Source: Hallella multisaccharivorax DSM 17128
Lineage (GTDB): Bacteria; Bacteroidota; Bacteroidia; Bacteroidales; Bacteroidaceae
Reading direction: 5' to 3'
DNA: 64,000 bases
Assembly: GCF_000218235.1 (NCBI RefSeq)
Contig: NZ_GL945017.1
Coordinates: forward strand, 1,755,725-1,819,724
Each line of letters opens with the position of its first letter. Position 1 is the stretch's first letter. The position numbers and the translations under genes were made by a program. The notes beneath the pieces were generated by a model that was not told the DNA's origin, made no database searches, and saw only the letters and a list, made by a program, of their open reading frames with translations. This document shows positions 8,931-18,194 of this stretch, one piece after another.

Positions 8931-11873
8931 ATGAGTACATTCCTACAAAACGTAGCCAAGGATATCCTTACTAAGCATGGCGGTGAGAATCTCGCCGACA
9001 TTGCCGTCATTTTCCCCAACAAGCGGGCCTCTCTCTTTCTGAACCAGGCGCTCTACGAAGAGGCAGGGCATGCGGTGTGGAGCCCATCCTATTTCACCAT
9101 CAGCGACCTTTTCCGGAACCACTCCTCCCTTGCCGTGGCCGGCCAGATAGACCTCGTTTTCAGACTCTATCAAGCCTATGTCCGGCTCACAGGAAGCGAT
9201 GAGCCTCTCGATCATTTCTATTCCTGGGGACAACTCATGCTCTCCGACTTCGATGATCTCGACAAGAACCTCGTGGACGCCGATAAGCTCTTCATCAATC
9301 TCGAAGCATGGCAGGAAATGCGCGACTTCTCGTTTCTTTCTGATCAGCAACGCAAAAGCTTGGAGGAATTCTTCGGTAAGGTAGAGACCGACACGGTGCT
9401 GCAACAACGCTTCAACGACATCTGGAAAAACCTTGGCCCACTCTATCACGCTTTCCGCAAGGACCTGAGAGACAACGGACTCGCCTACGAGGGCATGCTT
9501 TACCGTGATGTAGTGGAGCACCATGTCACCGACTTCCACTACAAGCACTACATCTTCATCGGCTTCAACCTGCTGCAAAAAGTGGAGCAACGGCTGTTCC
9601 TGCAACTGAAAGAAGTCGGAAAGGCCGAGTTTTACTGGGACTACGACAACTATTTCATGTTGCAGGGCCATGAGGCGGGACGCTATATCCGACAGTATCT
9701 TGACCGTCTGCCCAATGAGTTGAATACGGAGAGAGCCTCTGCCGACATTGACACCGACAAGCTGTACAACCGCTTGTCCGAGAAAAAAGACATCACTTAC
9801 ATCTCTGCACCGACGGAAGACATCCAGGCACGCTATGTGACCACCTGGTTGCGGGGCTTGGGCGACGTGGTGAAGACTGACCCAAGGTCGGTCGCCATCG
9901 TGCTGTGCGATGAGGGACTGCTGCAGAATGTCATTCATAGTCTGCCGGAGACAGTAGGCGATGTGAACATCACCACAGGCTATCCGCTCTCTGCCACGCC
10001 TGCCGCCACACTGATCGGCGCCCTTCTGGCCCTACGCCTACAAGGCTTGTCAAAAGACGGCCGGACTTACCGCCTCGCCTATGTCAACCAGGTATTACGC
10101 CATCCTTACGCCAAGTTTATCTCTGAAGATGTCACCGTACTCTATGAGAATCTCAACGCCAGCAAGACTTTCTTCCCCTCCACCCAGCAGCTGACCGTAA
10201 ATCAGAGCGACGCGATCCGGCGGCTCTTCATCCACGAAGACGGCACCACAAAGCAAGGAAAGGCATTCACCATAAGCCTGCTGCAATGGCTTTCCGACAT
10301 GCTCAAGCTCGCAGGTATTGGCTCACGCGAGGAGGAGGACCCGTTGACGCATGAGTCCATCTTCCGGATGTACACCATTGTAAACCGGCTGCGTGAGGTC
10401 TTCGCACAATCAGAAGTAGACAGTACCCCCGTACTGCTGCAGCGGCTTCTCTCCCAACTCATCGACTCTACGTCGGTGCCGTTTCACGGTGAGCCTGCCC
10501 TCGGCATCCAGATCATGGGCGTTCTGGAAACCCGCAACCTTGATTTCGACCATGTACTGCTACTCTCATGCAATGAGGGCAACATGCCCAAGGGCGTCAA
10601 CGATGCCTCGTTCATTCCACACTCACTGCGAAAAGGCTACGAGATGACGACTATAGAGAATAAAGTCGCCATCTATTCCTATTACTTTCACTCCCTCCTG
10701 CAGCGCGCCTCCGACATTACGCTAACCTATAACAACGCCACCGACGAAGGGCGGCAGGGTGAAATGAGCCGGTTCATGCTTCAGTTCATGGTGGAGAGCG
10801 GACAGAAACAGAACATCCGCAGGTTGACTATGCTGTCGGGGCAGAATGTGTCGCCCGTGTCGCGAGTGCCCATTGCCAAGACCGGAGCGGTGGCAAAGCG
10901 GCTCCGTAAGGTTACATCGCTCTCGCCATCGGCTATTAACCGCTACCTGAGATGCCAGCTGATGTTCTACTACAACACGTTATGCGGACTGTATGAGCAG
11001 GAAGATGACGACGAGCAGGAGATAGACAGCAAGATCTTTGGCGACATTTTCCACCGCACGGCAGAGCTCATCTACAATGAGCTCTCCGGCGAAGGGCACA
11101 ACAAAACCGTCACGGCTGAAGCCATCGATCAGCTTGTCAAGGAGAAGTACAAAATAGAGGCGTTTCTTGACCAGGCCTTCCGGGAGAAGCTGTTCAAGAC
11201 GGACCGTGCCGACTTCCACCCGCGCTACAACGGCCTGCAACTGCTCAACCGTAACGTGCTGAAACTATATATCCAAAGGCTGTTGCGCCTGGACAAGGCC
11301 AACACGCCATTCGAAATCATCGCCTTGGAGGAAAGCTATTACGACGACCTGACCTTTGAGGCCAATGGCGAGCAGCGCACCCTCACGCTTGGGGGGCAGG
11401 TAGACCGGCTTGACAAAACCGGACAGCGGCTCCGCGTGGTCGATTACAAGACCGGTCAGCCGTTGGCTTTGGCGCCTCCCTCCATGGAAGAGGTTTTCAA
11501 TCCCGACTATGTCGACTCAAAACACTCCATCTATTATCTTCAGACTTTTCTCTACTCCTCCATCATCCGCAACAGCCCACAGGCAAGAAAAACGGCCAAT
11601 CCAAATGGGGAAGCTGTGGCACCGGCATTGCTCTTCATCCGTCAGGCAGGAAAAACAAGCTACAATCCCATTTTGAAAATAAAGGAAGACGGTCAGGAAG
11701 ACGCACGCAGACCCGTCTATAAGGAAATAGACGACATTGCCTGCGTACACGACAATTTCACACAGCACCTGAGGCAATTGCTCGGCGAGATTTTCGATGA
11801 GCAGCGTCCTTTCGTGCCTACAGAACATAAGGAGAGATGCAGCACATGTATCTACAAAAACATATGCGGATAA
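8931..11873 (+). CDS. AddB-like PD-(D/E)XK nuclease subunit
   Basis: Likely partner of the upstream AddA-like protein in processing DNA ends for recombination; 980 residues. The N-terminus (VIFPNKRASLFLNQAL) resembles AddB-type inactivated-helicase cores. The C-terminal nuclease has LGGQVDRLDKTGQRLRVVDYKTG, with acidic and Lys catalytic residues, and ends in CSTCIYKNICG, part of the Fe-S cluster cysteine set typical of AddB nucleases. A purine-rich RBS (AAGGAGA) precedes the ATG. Role assigned from domain layout and pairing. Confidence 0.88.
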   Translation: MSTFLQNVAKDILTKHGGENLADIAVIFPNKRASLFLNQALYEEAGHAVWSPSYFTISDLFRNHSSLAVAGQIDLVFRLYQAYVRLTGSDEPLDHFYSWGQLMLSDFDDLDKNLVDADKLFINLEAWQEMRDFSFLSDQQRKSLEEFFGKVETDTVLQQRFNDIWKNLGPLYHAFRKDLRDNGLAYEGMLYRDVVEHHVTDFHYKHYIFIGFNLLQKVEQRLFLQLKEVGKAEFYWDYDNYFMLQGHEAGRYIRQYLDRLPNELNTERASADIDTDKLYNRLSEKKDITYISAPTEDIQARYVTTWLRGLGDVVKTDPRSVAIVLCDEGLLQNVIHSLPETVGDVNITTGYPLSATPAATLIGALLALRLQGLSKDGRTYRLAYVNQVLRHPYAKFISEDVTVLYENLNASKTFFPSTQQLTVNQSDAIRRLFIHEDGTTKQGKAFTISLLQWLSDMLKLAGIGSREEEDPLTHESIFRMYTIVNRLREVFAQSEVDSTPVLLQRLLSQLIDSTSVPFHGEPALGIQIMGVLETRNLDFDHVLLLSCNEGNMPKGVNDASFIPHSLRKGYEMTTIENKVAIYSYYFHSLLQRASDITLTYNNATDEGRQGEMSRFMLQFMVESGQKQNIRRLTMLSGQNVSPVSRVPIAKTGAVAKRLRKVTSLSPSAINRYLRCQLMFYYNTLCGLYEQEDDDEQEIDSKIFGDIFHRTAELIYNELSGEGHNKTVTAEAIDQLVKEKYKIEAFLDQAFREKLFKTDRADFHPRYNGLQLLNRNVLKLYIQRLLRLDKANTPFEIIALEESYYDDLTFEANGEQRTLTLGGQVDRLDKTGQRLRVVDYKTGQPLALAPPSMEEVFNPDYVDSKHSIYYLQTFLYSSIIRNSPQARKTANPNGEAVAPALLFIRQAGKTSYNPILKIKEDGQEDARRPVYKEIDDIACVHDNFTQHLRQLLGEIFDEQRPFVPTEHKERCSTCIYKNICG

Positions 11874-11889
11874 ATGAAGGCCAACAACT

Positions 11890-12477
11890 ATGAAAGAAAT
11901 CCCCACCGGAGACAACAGCAAGAAGACCATCAGACAGCAACAGCGCGATGGAGAATGGTATGAAGCCATTGCTGACGAGGAGCTTGTCCGTGAGCTTCAC
12001 CAGTGCCAGCAACTATGTTTCGACTTCAACCAAATGGCACCGTCAAGACAAGAAGAGCGCATGGAACTTGTGAAAAGGATTTTCGGGAAGACAGGTTCTC
12101 ATCTGAACGTGCATGCGCCCCTGCATTGTGACTTTGGCTACAATATAGAGGTAGGCGACTACTTCTTTGCCAATTTCAACCTGACGATTCTTGACGAGAA
12201 CCTCGTCACCTTTGGTGATCACGTCTTCGTTGGCCCCAATTGCTCATTCTACACGCCCTTACACCCGCTGGACATAGAGAAAAGAAATCAAGACATACAG
12301 TCGGCATTGCCCATTCACATTGGCGACAACGTGTGGTTTGGCGGCAATGTGATCGTCCTGCCAGGGGTGAGCATCGGAAGCGGCACCACCATTGGAGCCG
12401 GATCGGTTGTCACGCATGACATCCCCGGCAATGTGTTGGCTGCAGGCAATCCCTGCAACGTCATCAGGCCACTCTAA
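11890..12477 (+). CDS. Sugar O-acetyltransferase (maltose/galactoside acetyltransferase type)
   Basis: Transfers acetyl from acetyl-CoA to a sugar hydroxyl. 195 residues with an N-terminal Mac domain (GEWYEAIADEELVRELHQC), then left-handed beta-helix hexapeptide repeats (IEVGDYFFANFNLTILD, IGDNVWFGGNVIVLPGVSIG). The catalytic His is probably in FYTPLHPLD. LacA/Maa-like. Close spacing to the addB-like gene (16 bp) suggests shared transcription although the functions are unrelated. Confidence 0.9.
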   Translation: MKEIPTGDNSKKTIRQQQRDGEWYEAIADEELVRELHQCQQLCFDFNQMAPSRQEERMELVKRIFGKTGSHLNVHAPLHCDFGYNIEVGDYFFANFNLTILDENLVTFGDHVFVGPNCSFYTPLHPLDIEKRNQDIQSALPIHIGDNVWFGGNVIVLPGVSIGSGTTIGAGSVVTHDIPGNVLAAGNPCNVIRPL

Positions 12478-12491
12478 TAAAACGGCTTTCC

Positions 12492-12573
12492 CATTACAGT
12501 GTAAAGGCAATGCGATTACGGCGTAAACGCATTGCCTTTACACTGTAGAGACAATGCCTTTACGGTGTAAAGG
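12492..12573. repeat. REP-like repeat, about 3.5 units, between convergent genes
   Basis: Alternating forward and inverted copies of a unit resembling TTTACRSYGTAANSGCATTGCC, for example CATTACAGTGTAAAGGCAAT followed by TTACGGCGTAAACGCATTGC. Related copies lie at 34473-34504 and 49849-49898. All sit between convergent gene ends. They could act as bidirectional terminators or be a REP-type dispersed family. Confidence 0.75.
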
Positions 12574-12659
12574 GAAAACGTGTGTGACGTTACCCGCAAT
12601 AAGACAGCATAAAAATGGCGACCCGAAAAGCCGCCATTTTCTGATTGTTATACAAAGAC

Positions 12660-15380
12660 TTACTCTTCCACAGCAGCCTGTGCCGCAGCCAAACGGGCGA
12701 TAGGCACACGGAAGGGAGAGCAGCTCACATAGTCAAGACCTGTACGATGGCAGAACTTCACCGATGAGGGTTCACCGCCATGCTCGCCACAGATGCCGCA
12801 CTTGAGCATCGGATTGGTGGAGCGCCCCTTCTTGACACCCATATCCACCAACTGGCCAACGCCTGTCTGGTCAAGCACCTGGAACGGATCCACCTCCAGA
12901 ATCTTGTTGTCAAGATAAGTGGGAAGGAAGCGGGCCGCATCATCGCGGCTGTAGCCGAAGGTCATCTGCGTGAGGTCATTGGTACCAAACGAGAAGTAGT
13001 CGGCATGCTTGGCAATCCGGTCAGCGGTAAGAGCGGCACGCGGAATCTCGATCATCGTACCGAGCTTGAAGTCGATGCTCATGCCCTTCTCGTCGAAGAG
13101 CTCCTTGGCGGCTGCCTTGATGACAGCCTGCTGCGACTTGAGTTCCTTGTCAGTACCCACGAGCGGCACCATGATCTCCGGTCGGGGATCAAGGCCTTCC
13201 TTCTTCAGGCGCAAGGCCGCACCGAGAATAGCCTTGGTCTGCATGGCCGTGATCTCCGGATAAGTGATGCCGAGACGGCAACCGCGAAGGCCGAGCATCG
13301 GGTTGACCTCGGCAAGGGAAGCTACACGCTTCTGAATGAAATCGAGGCTCTTGCCCATTTCCTGAGCCATTGCCTCCTGACCCTTAAGATCGTGGGGAAC
13401 AAACTCATGAAGAGGCGGATCGAGCAGACGGATATTGACCGGCATACCATCCATGCATTTCAAGATGCCGTAGAAGTCCTTCTCCTGCAGTGGCAAGAGC
13501 TTGGCCAGAGCCACCTCACGGCCCTTCCTGTCCTCAGCAAGAATCATCTCACGCATCGCCTTAATCTTATCGTTTTCGAAGAACATATGCTCCGTACGGC
13601 AGAGACCGATACCGATGGCGCCGAAATTCTTAGCCACTTCAGCGTCGTGCGGCGTATCAGCATTGGTGCGTACCACCATGCGAGTGTATTTGTCGCAAAG
13701 CTTCATGAGCTCAGCAAAGTCACCGGAAACAGTGGCGGGCCTCGTTGTCACCTGATCATTGTAAACCTCACCGGTAGTACCATTGAGAGAGATATAGTCG
13801 CCCTCGTGAAGCACCACGCCGTCAATCTCCACAGTACGGGTCTTATAATCCACCATAATAGCGCCTGCACCCGATACACAGCACTTGCCCATGCCACGCG
13901 CCACGACAGCAGCGTGCGAGGTCATGCCGCCACGGGCCGTGAGAATACCCTCAGCCGCAGACATACCTGCCAAATCCTCAGGCGACGTCTCAAGGCGAAC
14001 CATGACAACCTTATGGCCTGCATCGTGCCACTTGGCAGCGTCATCGGCGAAGAATACAATCTGTCCGCAGGCTGCGCCCGGCGATGCAGGCAGACCACGT
14101 GTCAACACCTTCGCGTTTGCCAAAGCCTCCTTATCGAAGACGGGATGCAGCAGCTCGTCAAGTTTATTGGGCTCACAACGCTCGATGGCTGTTTTCTCAT
14201 CAATCTCACCCTCATGCAGCAAGTCAATGGCAATCTTCACCATGGCTGTTCCGGTACGCTTGCCGTTACGGGTCTGGAGGAACCAGAGCTTACCTTCCTG
14301 CACCGTGAACTCCATGTCCTGCATGTCGTGGTAGTGCTTTTCCAGTTTGTCCTGCAGAGCGTCAAGCTGCTTATAGATATCGGGCATGGCTTCTTCCATC
14401 GACGGGAACTTGGCAGCGCGGATCTCCTCGGAGATGCCCTGTTGCCTGGCCCAGCGCAGAGAGCCTTCCTTCGTAATCTGCTGTGGGGTACGGATACCTG
14501 CCACGACGTCCTCACCTTGCGCATTGACAAGATACTCACCATTGAAGCGGTTTTCTCCGGTAGCGGCATCACGGCTGAAGCACACGCCCGTGGCCGACGT
14601 GTCACCCATGTTACCGAAAACCATCGCCATGACGGTCACAGCGGTACCCCACTCCTGCGGTATGCCCTCCATTTTACGGTAAAGGATGGCGCGCTCGTTC
14701 ATCCAGGAGTCGAACACAGCGCAGATGGCGCCCCACAGCTGATCAATAGGATTCTCAGGAAACACCTCACCCGTGCGCTCTTTGATGGCAGCCTTGAAGA
14801 GCGCAACCAATTTCTTGAGCTCATCAACATTCATCTCGTTGTCAAGAACGATGCCACGCTTGGCTTTTACCTGCTCAATGATGGCCTCAAAGGGGTCAAT
14901 GTCATCCTTGTTGACAGGCTTCATGCCCAGCACGACATCACCATACATCTGCACGAAGCGACGATAGCTGTCATAAGCAAAGCGCTCGTTGTCGGTCTTC
15001 CTGGCCAAACCAACGACCACCTCGTCGTTAAGGCCCAGATTCAGGATGGTGTCCATCATGCCGGGCATAGAGGCGCGCGCCCCTGAGCGCACACTGACAA
15101 GCAGCGGATTCTTGGCATCACCAAAACGGAGCCCCATCAAGTTCTCGATGTGACGCACGCTCTTCTCTACGTCATCCTTTAAAAGAGACACAACGTCAGC
15201 CTTGCCTTTCTCAAAGTATTCGTTGCACACTTCCGTCGTGATGGTGAAACCAGGAGGCACCGGCACGCCAATAAGATTCATTTCCGCAAGATTCGCGCCT
15301 TTGCCACCAAGCAAATTGCGCATGTCGGCACGGCCCTCGGCCTTGCCGTTACCAAAGGTGTATACCCTCTTTTCTTCCAT
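12660..15380 (-). CDS. ppdK: Pyruvate, phosphate dikinase
   Basis: Interconverts pyruvate/ATP/Pi and PEP/AMP/PPi in central carbon metabolism. 906 residues, full length. The N-terminal nucleotide-binding domain (GGKGANLAEMN), phosphohistidine region (GGMTSHAAVVARGMGK, catalytic His) and C-terminal PEP/pyruvate barrel (GLCRTEHMFFE, FGTNDLTQMTFGYSRDDA, LKCGICGEHGGEP) are all present. It has its own good promoter at 15441-15472. Convergent with the acetyltransferase gene across the repeat. Confidence 0.98.
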   Translation of the reverse strand: MEEKRVYTFGNGKAEGRADMRNLLGGKGANLAEMNLIGVPVPPGFTITTEVCNEYFEKGKADVVSLLKDDVEKSVRHIENLMGLRFGDAKNPLLVSVRSGARASMPGMMDTILNLGLNDEVVVGLARKTDNERFAYDSYRRFVQMYGDVVLGMKPVNKDDIDPFEAIIEQVKAKRGIVLDNEMNVDELKKLVALFKAAIKERTGEVFPENPIDQLWGAICAVFDSWMNERAILYRKMEGIPQEWGTAVTVMAMVFGNMGDTSATGVCFSRDAATGENRFNGEYLVNAQGEDVVAGIRTPQQITKEGSLRWARQQGISEEIRAAKFPSMEEAMPDIYKQLDALQDKLEKHYHDMQDMEFTVQEGKLWFLQTRNGKRTGTAMVKIAIDLLHEGEIDEKTAIERCEPNKLDELLHPVFDKEALANAKVLTRGLPASPGAACGQIVFFADDAAKWHDAGHKVVMVRLETSPEDLAGMSAAEGILTARGGMTSHAAVVARGMGKCCVSGAGAIMVDYKTRTVEIDGVVLHEGDYISLNGTTGEVYNDQVTTRPATVSGDFAELMKLCDKYTRMVVRTNADTPHDAEVAKNFGAIGIGLCRTEHMFFENDKIKAMREMILAEDRKGREVALAKLLPLQEKDFYGILKCMDGMPVNIRLLDPPLHEFVPHDLKGQEAMAQEMGKSLDFIQKRVASLAEVNPMLGLRGCRLGITYPEITAMQTKAILGAALRLKKEGLDPRPEIMVPLVGTDKELKSQQAVIKAAAKELFDEKGMSIDFKLGTMIEIPRAALTADRIAKHADYFSFGTNDLTQMTFGYSRDDAARFLPTYLDNKILEVDPFQVLDQTGVGQLVDMGVKKGRSTNPMLKCGICGEHGGEPSSVKFCHRTGLDYVSCSPFRVPIARLAAAQAAVEE

Positions 15381-15440
15381 TATAGTAAGATATTATTATA
15401 AATTGTGTCAGTATATGGTTATTTTGCAATGTTGACTTTG

Positions 15441-15472
15441 CAAAGATAGTGTATAAGTTTCATTACTGCAAA
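15441..15472 (-). promoter_or_regulatory. Promoter of ppdK
   Basis: Minus strand: -33 box TTTG (15469-15472) and -7 box TATCTTTG (15441-15448), 24 bp between box starts, an optimal Bacteroidetes housekeeping promoter. The predicted transcript has a leader of roughly 55 nt. Confidence 0.8.
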
Positions 15473-15540
15473 GGAAATGGGAAAAAGATACTGCAACACC
15501 CCACATTTTTTTCAGTTAGCGCAAACAAAAAGCCAAAAGG

Positions 15541-15572
15541 TTTGCCTATAACGCGCTTTTCAAGTAATTTTG
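15541..15572 (+). promoter_or_regulatory. Promoter of rlmD
   Basis: TTTG at 15541-15544 and TAATTTTG at 15565-15572, 24 bp between box starts. The rlmD ATG follows 22 bp after the -7 box, implying a very short leader. Confidence 0.78.
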
Positions 15573-15594
15573 CAACATAAAAAGATATGTCATT

Positions 15595-17040
15595 ATGAGC
15601 AGAAACCACAAAGCCAATCCTATCCTTGAGAATGTCACCATAGAGGCTGTAGCTGCAGAAGGCAAATGCCTTTTCCACCACGACGACTATGTCGTCTTCG
15701 TGCCGTTTTGTGTACCGGACGATATTGCAGACGTAGAGATCATCTGCAAGAAACACAAATATGCAGAAGGCCGCATAGCCCGATTTATCCGGAAAAGTGA
15801 TGTGCGTGCGGAGCCTTTCTGTCAGCATTTCGGTATCTGTGGAGGCTGTAAATGGCAGAATCTGCCCTATGAGGAACAACTGAAAGCAAAACAGCAACAG
15901 GTAACCGACCAACTGACACGAATCGGCAAAGTGGAGCTGCCACCTGTAAACTCAATCCTCGGATCAGCGAAGACAACGGAGTACCGCAACAAACTGGAGT
16001 TTGGCTGTTGCGACCGCAGGTGGTTCACCAAGGAAGAACTGGAGGATGAGAACCTGAACCTTGCCGATGGCAACCATTCTGCCATAGGCTTTCATATCAC
16101 CGGTGCGTTTGACAAGATCTATCCCATTGAGAAATGCTGGCTGATGGACGACTTGCACAATCAAGTGCGCAACGAGATAGAACGCTACGCCAAAGAAATC
16201 GGCATGACCTTTTACGATGTCCGGGGACAGCATGGACTCCTGAGAAATCTGATGTTTCGCGACTCCAATACCGGCGAATGGATGCTGCTTATACAATTCC
16301 ATTATGACAATACAGGCGATGAGAAACTTGCCCGACAGCTCATGCAGCACATCGGAGACAAATTCCCGCAACTGACATCTATTATATATGTCAACAACCA
16401 AAAAGGCAACGACACCATTGGCGATCTTTCCCTGACGACGTTCAAAGGTACCGACTTCATCTATGAGATGATGGGCGACCTGAAGTTCAAAGTAGGGCCT
16501 AAGAGTTTCTATCAGACAAACACAGAGCAGGCTCACAGGTTGTACGATATTGCGAAAAGCTTTGCCTTCAAAGACTTGTCGCACGATGAGAGGCCGCTCA
16601 TCTATGACCTTTACACCGGCACGGGTACCATTGCCAACTATGTGGCCCGATCGGCAAGTAAGGTCATAGGTATAGAGTATGTGCCTGAAGCCATTGAGGA
16701 TGCGAAAATAAACAGTGAGATCAATGGCATAGAGAACACGAAGTTCTTTGCAGGTGACATGCGGAAAATATTAACCGGCGACTTCATCGCACAGCATGGA
16801 CAGCCCGACATTATTATCACCGATCCACCACGGGCCGGCATGCATCCCGACGTTGTGAATGTCATCATAAATGCAAAACCCAGGCGCATCGTCTATGTCA
16901 GTTGCAATCCCGCAACACAAGCCCGCGACTTGCAATTGCTCAACACAACGTATAGGATTGCGGAAGTTCAACCCGTCGACATGTTTCCCCATACCCCTCA
17001 CGTGGAAAATGTCGTATTATTGGAAAGACGTCAAAGATAG
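15595..17040 (+). CDS. rlmD: TrmA/RlmD-family 23S rRNA (uracil-C5)-methyltransferase
   Basis: Uses SAM to methylate C5 of a uridine in 23S rRNA (U1939-type). 481 residues. An N-terminal TRAM domain is followed by an Fe-S site with CGICGGCKWQ-like spacing (FGICGGCKWQNLPYEEQ). The SAM-binding core (YDLYTGTGTIANYVA) and the catalytic segment DPPRAGMHPDVV...YVSCNPATQARDL, with the nucleophilic Cys, follow. RlmD is inferred; RlmCD or TrmA paralogy cannot be excluded from sequence alone. Confidence 0.9.
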   Translation: MSRNHKANPILENVTIEAVAAEGKCLFHHDDYVVFVPFCVPDDIADVEIICKKHKYAEGRIARFIRKSDVRAEPFCQHFGICGGCKWQNLPYEEQLKAKQQQVTDQLTRIGKVELPPVNSILGSAKTTEYRNKLEFGCCDRRWFTKEELEDENLNLADGNHSAIGFHITGAFDKIYPIEKCWLMDDLHNQVRNEIERYAKEIGMTFYDVRGQHGLLRNLMFRDSNTGEWMLLIQFHYDNTGDEKLARQLMQHIGDKFPQLTSIIYVNNQKGNDTIGDLSLTTFKGTDFIYEMMGDLKFKVGPKSFYQTNTEQAHRLYDIAKSFAFKDLSHDERPLIYDLYTGTGTIANYVARSASKVIGIEYVPEAIEDAKINSEINGIENTKFFAGDMRKILTGDFIAQHGQPDIIITDPPRAGMHPDVVNVIINAKPRRIVYVSCNPATQARDLQLLNTTYRIAEVQPVDMFPHTPHVENVVLLERRQR

Positions 17041-17105
17041 TTCTAAATATTGTTTTAAAATTATTAAATAGCAATAAATAAGCGACAACTTTGAGGTGTT
17101 TTTAC

Positions 17106-17113
17106 TAACTTTG
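17106..17113 (+). promoter_or_regulatory. -7 box for rpoD
   Basis: TAACTTTG about 113 bp upstream of the rpoD ATG. A TTTG at 17090-17093 is too close (16 bp) to be a standard -33 box. The leader between the box and the gene is long for this genome and could hold regulation. Confidence 0.5.
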
Positions 17114-17225
17114 CAGCCTAATTGGGCTTATTATGCCCTTACGAAGAAAAGATATAAGTCTTCATAGGTATTACGGGCACGCCGAAATGTAAGGAGTACC
17201 CTATTTAAAGTAAGGTAAAACAAAC

Positions 17226-18098
17226 ATGCGTCAGTTAAAGATTCAGAAGAGCATCACCAATCGTTCCAGTGAGGCATTGGACAAGTATCTCGTAGAGATA
17301 GGCCGAGTACCAATGATCAGTGTGGACGAAGAGATTGAATTGGCACAGAAGATCCGCAAGGGTGGCCGCGAGGGAGAGCGCGCCAAGGAGAAGCTGGTAA
17401 AAGCCAACTTGAGATTTGTGGTGTCTGTGGCAAAGCAGTATCAGCATCAAGGCCTCGGCCTCACCGACCTCATCGATGAAGGTAATATTGGCCTCGTCAA
17501 GGCAGCCGAGAAGTTTGATGAGACGCGTGGCTTTAAATTCATATCTTATGCTGTGTGGTGGATTCGCCAAAGCATTCTGCAGGCCATTGCGGAGCAGAGC
17601 CGTATTGTGCGCTTACCGCTCAACCAGGTCGGAGCTCTGTCAAAGATCAACTCTGAGATCTCAAAGTTTGAGCAGAGAAACCAGCGTCGGCCTTCCGTTC
17701 AGGAGCTCTCTTCACTGACAAATATAGACGAGACAAAGATCGATCAGACCATCAAGGCCGACAATCATCACATGAGTATCGACGCACCTTTCCAAGATGA
17801 TGATGACAACTCGATGGCTGACGTGCTCGCGTCAGGCGAAGACAGCCGTGCCGACAAGCAGGTTGATTATGAAAGTATGGCTAAGGAGCTCGACACAGTG
17901 CTGCGGAAAGTGCTGAAAGACCGTGAGATTATCATCGTGACGGAGTGCTTCGGCATAGGCCGGCCTGAGAAAGGATTGGAGGAAATCGGCGATCAGCTTG
18001 GTCTGACACGTGAGCGCGTCAGGCAGATTAGAGAGAAAAGCATCGTAAAGTTGCGTGAGAGTGGCTACGCGAAATTGCTCATCAAATACCTTGGATAA
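17226..18098 (+). CDS. rpoD: Primary RNA polymerase sigma factor (sigma-70)
   Basis: Directs RNA polymerase to housekeeping promoters. 290 residues and no region 1.1, as is normal for the Bacteroidetes primary sigma factor. Region 1.2 (DKYLVEIGRVPMISVDEEIE), region 2 (NLRFVVSVAKQYQHQGL, LIDEGNIGLVKAAEKFD, FISYAVWWIRQSI), region 3 and the region 4 helix-turn-helix (LGLTRERVRQIREKSIVKLR) are complete. A strong intrinsic terminator follows. This protein presumably reads the TAnnTTTG boxes listed here. Confidence 0.97.
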   Translation: MRQLKIQKSITNRSSEALDKYLVEIGRVPMISVDEEIELAQKIRKGGREGERAKEKLVKANLRFVVSVAKQYQHQGLGLTDLIDEGNIGLVKAAEKFDETRGFKFISYAVWWIRQSILQAIAEQSRIVRLPLNQVGALSKINSEISKFEQRNQRRPSVQELSSLTNIDETKIDQTIKADNHHMSIDAPFQDDDDNSMADVLASGEDSRADKQVDYESMAKELDTVLRKVLKDREIIIVTECFGIGRPEKGLEEIGDQLGLTRERVRQIREKSIVKLRESGYAKLLIKYLG

Positions 18099-18124
18099 CC
18101 ACCAAAAAATCCTCACTCAAATAG

Positions 18125-18162
18125 AAAAATCCCGTCATTATTGCCATATTGACGGGATTTTT
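18125..18162 (+). terminator. Intrinsic terminator after rpoD
   Basis: A perfect 13-bp stem (18125-18137 with 18150-18162) with a 12-nt loop; its 3' arm ends in a T6 tract. It lies 27 bp after the rpoD stop. Confidence 0.9.
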
Positions 18163-18194
18163 TCGTAAGTTTGCACTGATAATCAGATATCCAA

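Noticed and set aside
8943..9938. 331-codon minus-strand frame
   Set aside because: Antisense shadow of the AddB-like gene.
12780..15086. 768-codon plus-strand frame
   Set aside because: Entirely antisense to ppdK; arises from codon bias on the opposite strand.
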